Made by a program: the position numbers and the translations under genes
The notes under the pieces: generated by a model
Seen by the model: the letters and a program-made list of their open reading frames with translations, nothing else
Databases searched by the model: none
Told to the model about the DNA's origin: nothing
Part shown: piece after piece, positions 13,224-25,800 of the stretch
How the letters are laid out: every line of letters starts with the position of its first letter
How positions within the stretch are numbered: position 1 is the first letter of the stretch
NCBI GenBank assembly: GCA_026874595.1
Contig: CM049313.1
Coordinates: 60,932,659 to 60,996,658, forward strand
Source of the DNA: Sipunculus nudus
Lineage: Eukaryota; Annelida; Sipuncula; Golfingiida; Sipunculidae
Length of the DNA: 64,000 bases
Reading direction: 5' to 3'

Positions 13224-13690
13224 AGAAAAAAACGTGCCATGGGCAAAATTTAAGGTACCAATTTTTTATTTTTGCTAATATTTTAAAAAATTTTAAAGAT
13301 TTTCATCTAATTTTAGGTACAGAATTTAATTTTGATTAAGTTATATTACTGGAAAAAAAGTCCTTAGCTTTAACATGTTTTGTGTTAAGTGATCAAATAT
13401 CTTTCCTGATTTTTTACAAAATTTATTATGTTTGAGCCTATAACTTTTTTTAATTATATAATACAGACCTAATTTCTGGCATGTACATAGGAACTATATA
13501 GAGGAATATTTATGGTAAATATGAGGAAAAACAGATGAGTGGTTTTGGGCAGTCCTGAAGTGTGAAATAGGTTTTTAATAAAAAATTGAATTTTTTTCCT
13601 TAATTTTTTAAAGGAACGAAGTCGCAATGACCCAGTTTTTGGCTTGGTAGTAGATCTTGGGGACATCTAACATTATGCCGAATTTTGGAT
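13224..13690 (+). repeat. Direct repeat copy 2, uninterrupted
   Basis: It starts CGTGCCATGGGC, continues with GATTAAGTTATATTACTGG, GACCTAATTTCTGGCATG and GACCCAGTTTTTGGCTTGG, and ends ACATCTAACATTATGCCG. It parallels 12250-13060 but lacks the MITE. Confidence 0.75.
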
Positions 13691-13760
13691 TCCTAGGTCT
13701 TATCGTTTCAAAACGTGCCACATCTACGGATGGACGGACGGACAACGGACCACGACTATA

Positions 13761-13787
13761 GCTCAGATGACTTATAGTCAGCTGAGC
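13761..13787 (+). other. 3'-terminal hairpin of HINE-like element
   Basis: A 12-bp stem with one mismatch, GCTCAGATGACT paired with AGTCAGCTGAGC, around loop TAT. The - strand of 4351-4377 is nearly identical (25 of 27 positions). Helitron-related elements carry a hairpin near the 3' end, which is the basis for the class guess. Confidence 0.65.
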
Positions 13788-13795
13788 TAAAAATA

Positions 13796-16700
13796 AAAAA
13801 AAAAATATCTTAAATATGGATATACATTTATCATCCAAGAATATAACTTTAGGCATGCAGGAGTTACCAGAAGGGTGTTCCTGAAACAAGTTCATTTCAG
13901 GTTTTATATATGCAAGAAAGGGAGACAAATGTAAATGAAGAAGGAATAGGGAAGTTTCTGTAATTTATTTTCTGAACAAGGATGAAGTTCTTTTTCAACC
14001 TCTGACATCAATTCATGCCTGAACTGACAACATGAATTGTACAAGAAAACAATTATGTTAAAAAACATAAGACAGAAGTTCTAGTGTAAACTTTAATATC
14101 ACAGGCAATGCAACCAACATTAGAGAGACATCTCCCATCACATGGCTATAGCTGACATCTCTCTATAATCAGACAGATAATACTGGTGTATCCCTAACTG
14201 ATGAGTATCTATGCCCTAGGGGACAACTACAAAATGCCATACATAAATCGACCAATATACAATGCTGATCATTGCAATAACAGTAGCTGGTCAGTGTCCT
14301 GGTTCCACAGGAGAGTGCCAGGGGCCCGTGTCATTAACGTTTATTATCAACAATAATTCTGATCATTAATTTAATTAAATATATTCTTAGTTCATCTGAC
14401 TTTTACTACTAACTAAACATAGAGATTGAACTTCCAGACATACTCAACTCTTGTTCCACCAGTAACTTTTCTTGGGTTAACCATGATATAACAAACAGCA
14501 AGGAAATAATTGCATTATAACATAAGACACTATCATTATGAGATCACAATGATAATACACAACTGTACGTTTTCACTCTTTAAAAAATTATATTTTTTTT
14601 AATTAACAGAAAGATAACATGACCATTACTGCACTAATCATGCCATAAAACTATGATATTATGACATCAGAAAGGCTAAGCAACCTGGAAAATATTCATT
14701 TCTAAGATGAGATACCAGACATACAAAGGGTGAAAATGAACCAAAAATCTGTTATGTATTAAATCTTGTTTTATTAAAAACTTGTGCTTAATCAAGTAAA
14801 AACAACCTGTGATATTTCTGGAAGCCAAAGGGATTCAGATTTTATGAAGACCGTAAACTGAAACCCTCTGCAAGCAGGACAAGCTGAAATATGCTCCCAT
14901 TTTAAAGGAATCTGTTTATCATGATGCTAATGACGTATATTTACTTCTAATTTTTCAGAATTCAACCAAAAATTCTGAGGTTTCACAACAGGTGATTTTT
15001 CCCTCCAAATATAAAAGCATATATGAAAGTATACTTTAATTCCTCAATATGAGAAATCACCTTATCATAATGATCATTTTGAACATATTGTCAGTATCAG
15101 TTCACTATTTCAGTTAATCTAAAAATCATCTCACAAAACACTCATTTTATCTCAATTTCCCTCATCTATTACTTTAATTAACATTTATCTATTTTTAACT
15201 CATAAAGTTACTGTATTTTTTCCCTAACAGATTAAAATTATAAGAATTTTCAATGTAACATTATACAGGAGGAGATGTTAGTTGACAGTTTGACCTTATT
15301 ATTTCAGTAGCAGTTTATCCAGTATGTGGCAATAGCATGCCTTTAGTCAGGCAGAATAAATCCAAGTAATGCTTACCACAGCTTAAAATTGCATTTTCCA
15401 TTATTTTTCACCAATTCCCAAATGAACTTTTCAGATAAACCCCAGTGTACTTAACACCTTTCCTCTTAGTGGGCAGTCATGTTCTAGGCCTTCATACTCA
15501 GTGTATCAAAGTCATCAAAACCAAGAATTGATATAGAATTTATAAATCCCTAGCACACATACTGAATGGAACAGAACCTGTTATTTATACCACCATTTCA
15601 CTTGAACCCTATTTTACCCTGATGCTGGCACTGGCTGGGGACTGTGATATGTCAGAAATGTTGTTACAGTTAAAACAATCGGTGATATTTTAGTCTCACT
15701 CAGGCCTTATATCACTAACAGGCAGTATTTGTACTGAAATGTATACATAGTATTATAATGATGGACCTGTATATATGAGGCTTTTAATCTGATTATTGAC
15801 CGAGCCATGAGACAGATGAACCATGGTTCAAATCAGCTGTGATACCTGGAGTTTTGATTTGATACAGAAGCCACTTGAAATTCAACATGATATCAAAGCT
15901 CCAAATTCAACCCACGGTTACTTTATTAACTAAAGTGTCCATAATGGCTGTTTAACAGAAATGTAAGCAATGTTCTCATATTTTAAGAATGTTTAAAATT
16001 GAAACATGGTTTCCATGTTGTGTCACCATTGCAGAACTGTGATTGCAGAATCACAATGTATCAACATTTTGATATCTGTTACACCCATAGACCATTCAAA
16101 AGGTGACTAAATCCTAAGTCAAACCAGTTTTCTGCTGAAGATATCCTTCAGTAAGTACAATTTTTTGCTGCAGAAACCCATTTCTTCCAAGGGTAAGTAA
16201 ATGAACCAAGTCTGGAAAATAATGATAGGGAGCGAGGAAAGGCTGCAAAGACTATTCTGGTCCATGAACTTGAGCAAAATCGGCCAATGTTATATGATCA
16301 GACTCTTCAAAGCAAGTGTGCCAAGATATCTTTTAGGTCTCACACACTCATAATACAAACAAGATCAGTGTATCTGGATGCATATGTACAGAGAAGTCAT
16401 ATGGGAAATTTTGTTGTATAATCAGCAGACAGGTCCAATATACATCATGACTGCCTCTCGGAACATGTATTACTTCTCTTATAGAGTGTACTGGCATACA
16501 GACAAGGACGCTAGTTATTATACTAATAAACGTCCCTCATGCATAGTCAATGAGCTCACAGCACTAGTAACTGTATTAATACAGCACATTCCCATGACAC
16601 CTGGCAACGCCATATCAGTTCATATCTGCAGGTCCCTCATGTACTTCCTCAGTGCCTGGAACACTTACATTAATATTCAGTCTTGCCTGAATCATACATA

Positions 16701-17030
16701 TTCATTAATATGCTAATGAGTGGAGAGTGCAAATCTAACATGGATAACTGATATTCAGAAGTATTTTCTGTATTAATAGTTTACTGGCACAATTCTTCAG
16801 ATCCTTATTTGTTACAGAGTGCCAGATACATTAACATTTGCATATTCATGCTAATGAGTAGAGTGTAGGGTGCAAATCAAATTTGCTTCATTAATATTCA
16901 AATTTACTCTGTTGACTCCTGGATAAATCACTGGTTGATACTGTTGGCACATGATAACTTCATCTAGAATATCCAATATAACAAAATTCCACATCCGTTG
17001 GTAAATATAACCTAGCGGAAGAAGGTTTTG
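13796..17030. other. Intergenic / LRRC49 3' UTR, no further gene seen
   Basis: The part next to 17031 is expected to hold the LRRC49 3' UTR. I could not assign a poly(A) signal with confidence; minus-strand AATAAA occurs, for example, near 15922-15927, over 1 kb away. A 112-codon + frame at 16378-16716 has no recognisable pattern. Two related stretches with ATGCTAATGAG lie near 16710 and 16850. Confidence 0.5.
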
Positions 17031-17231
17031 CTATGTTCTCTCTAGATCCTCTATACATCGTTTCATGTATGCCTTTGTGTCCCATAAGTCCATGACTGCT
17101 GCATGAACCATGTCCGTTAGAATCTGAGGCCACATTTTATGAAGTAACAATCGTTTCTGATCCACCTGTGTTGCCTCTTTCATGGTGTTTTGCACAAACT
17201 TCCGGCAGAATTCTTGACGATTCTGAATATC
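17031..17231 (-). CDS. LRRC49: LRRC49-like exon 10 of those visible (terminal, stop)
   Basis: Acceptor CTCTCTTTGCAG precedes phase-0 DIQNRQEFCRKFVQNTMKEA. The exon ends IEDLERT and a TAG stop (17031-17033). The helix MWPQILTDMVHAAVMDLWD corresponds to the C-terminal helix of vertebrate LRRC49. A frame extending upstream into the intron should be ignored. Confidence 0.92.
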   Translation of the reverse strand, partial: DIQNRQEFCRKFVQNTMKEATQVDQKRLLLHKMWPQILTDMVHAAVMDLWDTKAYMKRCIEDLERT

Positions 17232-19829
17232 CTGCAAAGAGAGGGGAAATTGAAGACATTTGGTCAAATGCCCCCCCCCCCCCCCCCAGGCCCCTCTTAA
17301 GGCTAAGTTTACATTACTTGGTCATACAACAGAAAGCCATGCCCTACATTAAATACTAGGTTCTCAGCACCATACAAGGTATGTAAAATAGTCACTGGTG
17401 AGAAAATGATTAAATAGCATTCAAAAGGCCAATCAAGTTTAAATCATCAGAAGGGAATATTGCAGTATTTACCTGTGTTTTATTGGTGCTATGTGTGTCT
17501 GGAGGCTTGTACATCAGGTATTGTGATAGTATTTACCTGTATTTTATTGTTACTTTGTGTGTCTGGAGGCTTGTTCATCAGGTATTGTGACAGTATTTAC
17601 CTGTGTTTTATTGCTACTTTGTGTGTCTAAAGGCTTGTACATCAGGTATTTGAGCAGTATTAACCTGTGTTTTTTTGGTGCTTTGTGTGTCTGGAGGCTT
17701 GTACATCAGGTATTGGAGCAGTATTTACCTGTGTTTTATTGCTACTTTGAGTGTCTGGAGGGTTGTACACCAGGTATTGTTACAGTATTAACCTGTGTTT
17801 TATCGGAACTTTGTGTTTCTGGAAGGTTGTTAAACAGGTTTTGTGACAGTGCTTACCTGTGTTTTATTGCAATTTTGTGTGTCTGGAGGGTTGTACACCA
17901 GTCCGGCTCGACCTACGGACTCGATGTTTGCCCTCTCAGTCATTTTGGCTTCCTGAGTTTTAGATTTTGATTTTTCCTCCAATGACAACAGCTGTTTTTT
18001 CCTGTAAAATTGAAAATAAATCAGAAATGAAATTGAAAAATGCATAAATCATTACCTGTTCAAAGTTCATAACAGTGCATGGCATAGCCAAGATAAATGA
18101 TTATACTCAATCAACTATGATCTGTCTTGAAATATATATTATCACATGACACCAAGTAAACCAATCAATTTTTCCCCGCTATGAATCATTTACATAAAAT
18201 CCAGTCAGCCAATTACAGGACATATCTTACATGATTTTATTAATGAAGTTAAACCACCAATCAAATCTTAACCAAAAGGGAAACTGCTTCTATCATAGAA
18301 ACAATATCAAGATTTATAGGACAAGGCTGTGGACGACTTGAGGATTCCCCTCCATAGTTGAAGGCTCATAATGAAAGCTTACAGCCTCATGACTTTCTGC
18401 CATGAAGGATATTATTGCTTTTACTTGTTGTATACCAGGATATTAAACATTGTACACATAATAAAAAATGGTGCAAAAAGCCACACAGAAATCAAATTCA
18501 AGACTCAAGGAAAGATACACACTTTTTGATGAGGTATTTCCTTTAAAATATATATGGTAGAAATCCGAAGAAATCTTTTAATGCTTCCTTTTATAAACAA
18601 AGTCAATGTGTGCTAGAATACTGGTGGCTAAATTAAGGAGAAAAAAGGTGGGGGTAAGAAATATTTTTTCATGTTTCCTTATATATTTTTGAGTCAGTTG
18701 TGTGCCAGAATATGTAAATTTTCTAAGTTAATATAAGAGAGCTAAAGAACTGACTTCCATGTTGATGGTGTGAACCAGGATACGTCAAATACAAGTTTGC
18801 TAGGGGTTTAGGGGTCACTAAATTGTATCCTTTTCCTTAAACTAGCTTTTGCCTTTGGCAATTGAATAAAACAGCAAAATACCTAAACAAATGCAAGCTC
18901 TCTGTTACAATCTATTTCTGTAAAAATACAGAAATATTTTGCCCTTATATCTTGTTCTGTGATTAGGTCACAATATGTACATGGAACTTCATTTGTTTAG
19001 AGACATTGTACAATTCTGACTGAACAACAATGGCATTAAGTATAATCACTATATTCTAAAATTCAAACAAGAAATATGTGAAGAAATCTGTAATTAAAAC
19101 CTCTGAAAAAGACCACACGTAAATAACTTTTTATTTAATTTTTTGATATCAAAGATTTTTTTTTACCTATTTTCTCCCAGAAGGGAGACCAGCCGTGACT
19201 TTGGTAGCTCTGTGGTTGTCATGTGAGATAATGCACCAAAAAACTTCTCAGCATTTACGACGTCTGCTGCACACACCTGAAATTAAACAAATGTTGGTTA
19301 ATATAAGCACTGATACTTAATAGTGACAAGGATGGTGTCAGCCTGAAACTTCAGGGAGACCAGACCCCTACACCAGATGTCTACATTAGTTATTATATCA
19401 AATATTAGACATCTGTTTCCAACATAATTGACATTACCCAATAACTTTGCCATACTTATTGTCCTACCAATCTTTCAGTGGCTGCTAATATCATGATTTT
19501 GTAGCCATCACAATTAAAGCAAGAACAGCATTCATGCAATGGATACCTTTGACATAAACCTGCATTATTTTTACAATGAAAGTTGACATAATGAACATAC
19601 CGGTGTCATTCAACTTTTCTTTTATATATTTATGGTGGTGCATGGGAACCCAACAGTTATTACCAGAGAAAGGGTGGGTGCTAGGAGTGTGTATTATAGT
19701 AAGGACTATAGAGGACTTTTTGGTGGCAACTTCACATGTTAAAGGCAGGCACAGAATGTAGAATATGTAACAGCCACCTACTGGCTGACTATACACAGTT
19801 CAGTGAAAAGCATCAAAAGGAATAAACCT

Positions 19830-19876
<47 letters not shown>

Positions 19877-22800
19877 AACATTTTGTGTGAGTAATTACTT
19901 TTTTGTTACCCTATATTATTCTTATATGAAAATGGGAATGGCAAGGTTTGTTTCTATGTTTGAACAGATGAAAACTGCTATCTGACACTGGCTGTGCGTG
20001 TTTTATTGTAAATATCTCCAATAAAAACAAACATCAAAGTCAGACAGGCTAATAATGAATGAAGCCATGTTAGCAGGTCACAATAAGAGGAATAACACAA
20101 AACATCATGAAATAGCAATCCAGCCTGTAGTAGGCCTTATAAAGCAGCTAAGTTTGACAAAAACAATAAATTTAGAAAATGACTGCAAACACTAAATTAT
20201 GGGTCTGACAGCAGAGTTAGCAGAATATCAATAGTATAACTCCACTGCAAGTCATTTATCATCTGGTGACAACTGACAAGTATTTCTAATCTGTAATAAC
20301 CTGTCCATGTTTTCTGTCAAAACAATAACCATGTACAAAGCTAGAACCTGGTGACCGGGCCTCAACATGCTCCGTGGCCTCAGTACATTATGTTGTTATC
20401 TCTGAGATTTAATTATCTCTGACATTAAATTATCACACACATTAAACTATCTCTATCATTGAATTATCTCTGACATTAAATTATCACTGACATTAAATTG
20501 TCACATACATTAAATTATCACACACATTAAATTATCTCTGACATTAAATTATCACTGACATTAAATTAGCACACACATTAAATTATCACACACCTTAAAT
20601 TATCACTGAAATTAAATCATCACGGACATCAAATTATCACACACATTAAATTATCACTTATATTAAATTATCACACACATTAAGTTATCAATCACATTAA
20701 ATTATCAAACACATTAAATTATCACTGGCATTAAATTATCACACAAATTAAATTATTACACAAAGTAAATTATCACTGATGTTAAAAGCACACTACAAAG
20801 AAATCATAATGAGAAATTGTTTATTTCAAACCAACTTGAATACCTGTAATATCCAAAATGCTGTAAATATTATTAATAAGTGTTACTAAAAAAAGTCTCT
20901 TGTCTAAGTACTGGGATGGAATCGTCCCAAACCCATAAAACATAAATTTAAAAATTTGAAACTTCAGTCTCATAGTCACATGTTATGATATTTTGGCTTT
21001 ATCCAAACAACCAGCTGGGGTTTAATTGAAAACTCAGGTTTTAAACACAAATATTGTGAAGTGACAGACAGGTGTGTAAATCAATATCACAAAAAACCTT
21101 ATGGGTCCCCCTTATAAATTAGCAGATTTTAGAAATGGCTTAAATACAAAAGAAATTCATGAACAATTTTTTTCTTATTTTTTGTTTGTGGATGGAACCA
21201 CCTAAATTTTGTTATGTAATAATGTTTTCTTTTATAATTCTTAACCTATGTATGTACATCTCCAGATTTCCATTTCAGTTTGGGACTTTGTAACAGGGTG
21301 GTAGCACTTGCTTCCCATCTTGATATTTTGTATCCTGGTGTCAGCTAGGCCTGGTGTCTACCACACCTGCATGTCTGTGGTATGTAATCTACCCTTTTGC
21401 TTGGGCATAACCCCCCCCCCCCCCCCCATTGAAGATTGTGATTCACAGCTGTGGGGCACAGCATTCCCATATTGAGATCTTTTTTGCATAAAAAGATGCT
21501 TAAGCAAATCCAAGATTCATTTAAATACAACTTAGGTATCAATGGCAAGAGCATAGGTCACTATCTTGTACTGGTTATAAAACGTGTTACTAATCATTAA
21601 CCCTGGTTTGCTGATGATTCACGGACCAAATGAAGGTTGCATACCACGATTTTGAAATCTTAAAATTTGTTAAAATTATCAGCCTGGCTTGTAGTGGCAG
21701 TCTGCCACCCAAACATCAATTTTAAATTAAATTAAGACATTTAGGTTGCAGAACAAGCTATTTGGTTTGCATCAATTCTAGAATTCAGATATGCACTCTT
21801 TCTCACAGTACTTTTTCATTTTTGCCTGCTTGTTGAACTTTTCCTAAGGTGAGACAAAAAGTTATGTTTTTCTGTTGAGGAAAATAATGAATATTACATT
21901 CATAGTGGACTTATGTGTATTCATGCGGATGTTATTAATAACGAGGCTGGTTTTACTCGGAAAGTTTGTCTCTGAGTCTGTCACAATGCTAAAAGGCTTC
22001 GTGTGAAACAGTGCCTTAGACAAAAAAGGATGAAATAAATTGTTTCTTCATTATTTAGCAAATATAACATACCATATAACCCTCTGATGTCAAATACTAT
22101 TACACAACAAAAATTTTGACTTGGAATGGTAGTTCTGTTTATGACTTGCATCATGACTCCCAGGTCCCTTTCAGTGTATTTTAGAGGGTCTGAGTGTCAT
22201 GTTGTCATGAATACCTGGTTTGATGATTTAATGTCACTAAAACATGAAGAATCATTAAAATGGCCAGGGATGGCAGCAGCTAGCCATGGTTGAGTATTCA
22301 TACATGAAGTATCAGGTGTACACTGATGAAGCCTATAAAAAGCTACAAAGTTACATATTTCAACTTACAATTTGTTCAAGTTTATGAAATTTGTTTATTT
22401 ACTATACTGACTCTAATCAGAGGTATCAAAAATTCTACAGGTTTTTGTCAGAGCCATTACTAATCATAGCAGTCATCTGACATCAATCATCAAACTGATA
22501 TAATATGTTAGCCATGCAGTTGAATAAAAAGAAAGGTACCCAATGGATGACATATTATGCACAAAAAACATGACTTGCTAAATGAATGTGGACATATATA
22601 TGAAACTCACTGATGTATGATTGTTAATTTAACTTCTATATCTCAGGTTTTCTACATACAGAAGGGGGATATTAATCTAGCAGTCTAGGCCTGTGGTCCA
22701 CACATTAATCTACAAAACTCTGAGGAATTGATATAATTTGCCATGAGATTTCCTGTGAGATCTAAATCAGGAAATTCTGTTCAAGAATTCTATACTCTTA

Positions 22801-25800
22801 CAATCTGTCTGTATGCTGTGAACTGCTTGTAGTTATATAGTAGTGCAATAACACTCTAACTTAACAAGAAATCAATTTATCAATATCTTCCACTTAGTGT
22901 ACATGCTCATACTGATCATCAAGTGATTAATTTCCCTAGACATCATGATCTAAATTTAGCTCTGCATGCCCTGAGTCAATTAGTATCTGCCAATCACAGG
23001 TTATGGAGAATATAAAGCCAAAATGCAAATTCATGTTAGAAGCTGTCTTTGAACTCTTGACAGCTGACTACCAGTACAATGAGTTACCGGTAATACTGGT
23101 CAGGGTTCAACATAGACAGTTGCTCTGTCACCCAGGGCCACTACTTATGACACTCTAGCTTCTAGTCTAATTTCATACAAAGAGCATACAAGTACAGGTT
23201 ACCAGTCATGCAACTTACATCAGTACAACCAGAACCTTGGTCTGTCATATATTTGCACTGAACAACTGATAAAATAATAATGATGATAATAATAATAATA
23301 ATAATAATAATTTACCCTGTGTATATTACTGTATGGTAAGATCACGAAAATGGAACCCTATGTGTTGCATATATCCTATTATTATTCTTGGCATTGTTGT
23401 TAATTGTTAATTAACTATATAATGTGTTAATTGTTTTTCTACTTCATGTTACTGATATCATTATTCTGAATCCTGCATGTAATGCTTTTTGTAATGCTAT
23501 ATCTTTATTTGTTCATGTGATGTTGATGATGAAAAGAAAATCATTGAAAAAAATTGTAAATATATTCTGAATCATCATAAAGAAAAGCAAAAAAATTGAA
23601 CCCTTGCAAAACACTGAAAAAAATTAAATACTAATATTTTTTTCGTAAAGCATAAAATCCATAATAACACATGCTCTGAGATAATGCTATTATGGCACTA
23701 CAAAGCAATAAACAATCATCTTATTATACTGTGAAAACAGTGTGATGAGATGGTTTTAAATGTCTAACCTACCGTAAAATCTCCACTTAAAACCGCACTT
23801 CCGATTAAAACCGCACCCAGACTTCGCCGAAATTCCAGGTGAGACACCACGAGAGGCTCAAATACTAAGAACCCCCATTTAAAACCGCACCAACTTTTGC
23901 TACGGAATGATTTGACAAAAGACACAATCAAGCTATCATTTAGAAATGAACAGGCGTAGGTTGCGACTCGGCCATTCCTGACCACATTAAAATTCCTTGG
24001 GCATATTATTTAAACACATCATAACACTTTTTTTGCAGGGTCACTCAAGCATGAAGTTTGGGAAGACGTAAGGGCCGATGAACCTCTGCCTGTTTATACA
24101 GATTTTATATTCCGTGCCGTATTCTTGTTTACTACCGATTTGTCATTATATTTTGGAAAAATATATTCTGCTGATCCATTTCAAGTCACTGTATATTTTA
24201 ATTCTAAAAGTAATATTTTGAAATCTTAATTTTTGATGAAAATTCCATTTTCTGGAATTACTCGGAAGATTCAAATCATTTTCATACCGGTTACTTCGGT
24301 ATTATCATCGTCACATCGTACGTTGACATCGCTCCATGTCACAATTTGCTGGTGCGTTTGAAAACATCGCTGGTCTACTTAACTAAATATCAAAGTAACT
24401 GAAGTTACCTTGTCGAGATACGCACGTATAGGAAACATGACGCTTGAAAACGAGTGATTTTAAGGTAAAATTAAAGTGGCCAGTCCGGGTAAGCAAGTTT
24501 TTTCCTGAAGAAAGTTTCCGTGTGGGGAGCCATTTTGTCAAAGCAGTGTTCGCGCAAGGCACGATGGGACGAAATAGGTGGCTGTTCTGTTTACCACCCA
24601 CAGCGTACAGCCGTTCAAAATATTCTTGGCAGAATACCATGGCGTTTCAGCACATGGCGGCACTCAAACTTGATTTTAAAACGATCGTCTGCCATTGTGT
24701 GACTCTTTACGATGTCAGCCTTTTATTCATTTTACGTTTGAAACAAATAATCATTGCTAAATAATGCCGCAAATGGGTTTAAAGTAGGCTTTTATTTCAA
24801 TTTTGCTTGACCATGCCCAACGAAGTGGGCCGCTGTGTGTTACAGCAGGGTTGTTGCAAACGTATTATTTGGTGACAATTACCAAGATTTTATAACAAGT
24901 TATATATCACACGAAAATTAATCAGCAATATTTAATCTATAAATAACAAATAATCGTAAATAACACATTTACACACGGCTGCCATGCATGCGAGACTGCT
25001 GCTAAGAACGGCCTTCGAAAGTTGCGATATTATCGCCCACTCGCCGGCCCAAAAACGATGTCTGTCAGGAAGATATTCAGGAAACCCTTCTAGTATAAAC
25101 CGCACAGTGCTTTCAGGAAATCAACCCGATTTCAAGATTTTGAATTTCTTGATTAAACCGCGGTTTTAAGTGGAGATTTTACGGTAGAGTGAAAATTTTA
25201 AACAGGTATAATGAAATGATCTGATATGACTAAATATTATTTGGGCATCAACCATTCAAGCCATGCCATACTGGTTAATAATTAGTTTATAACTGGACAA
25301 CACAATCAACCATAAGGACAACATAAAGGACGTCCATGTTAGAACTATTGACTTGTTTGCTATAATAATGCTTTACTGTCAAGATCAAGCCTTTGCTGAA
25401 TACCCTGAGTCACTGAACTGAAAGTGAAACATGAAATAACTGAATATTCATGTTAATGACAGCTGAACCCATGACCTTGCTGCAAGGACTCATTAATATT
25501 AATTAATTCCTCATGAGGGTCTTTGGAAATGCCCTTGGCCATATGCCATGAACCACTTCATAAACAGATGAGCCCAGATAATTATATCATTGAACATGAC
25601 TTTGCAATCTGGCATCAGACACAGGCACCAATCAACAAGGGAAGAAATAAATAAGGAACAAGCAAGCCATACTTAGTCTACATTTAGTTACTTTAGTAAA
25701 TCAGAACTGGGCAGTGAGACTGTGCTGAAGTTCTTCATGACATCCTGCAGTCTTATCAGTATCTTGCACAGCATAACATATTGTATAATTTTAATAATCA

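Larger units (their letters stand above)
10225..13795 (+). mobile_element. Composite 3.6-kb repeat element with central tandem repeats (HINE-like)
   Basis: The 5' end carries GACCCATGGGTC (10233-10244) and GCTCAGCTGA (10250-10259). The 3' end carries GGACGGAC repeats, CACGACTATA and a 27-nt hairpin (13761-13787), then an A-rich tail. Inside are an array of about 338-bp units, a GGAC-rich block at 12205-12240 that may mark an internal element end, and two direct copies of a roughly 450-bp segment, one split by a MITE. The sequence at 10115-10225 resembles 13100-13225, so 5' and internal parts are duplicated. No transposase or Rep/helicase frame is visible. Confidence 0.55.

Noticed and set aside
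16378-16716. 112-codon + open frame
   Set aside because: No recognisable domain, located in the intergenic/3' UTR region of the opposite gene.
17557-17970. 137-codon + frame with repeated cysteine-rich segments
   Set aside because: Produced by reading the 64-bp minisatellite antisense; the repeat is not a multiple of three in the gene's frame.
20400-20785. Possible CRISPR-like array
   Set aside because: Contiguous 17-bp degenerate repeats without unique spacers in an animal intron: a minisatellite.
24383-24764. Overlapping 85- and 106-codon frames on both strands
   Set aside because: Inside a TIR element and without motifs; not called as genes.
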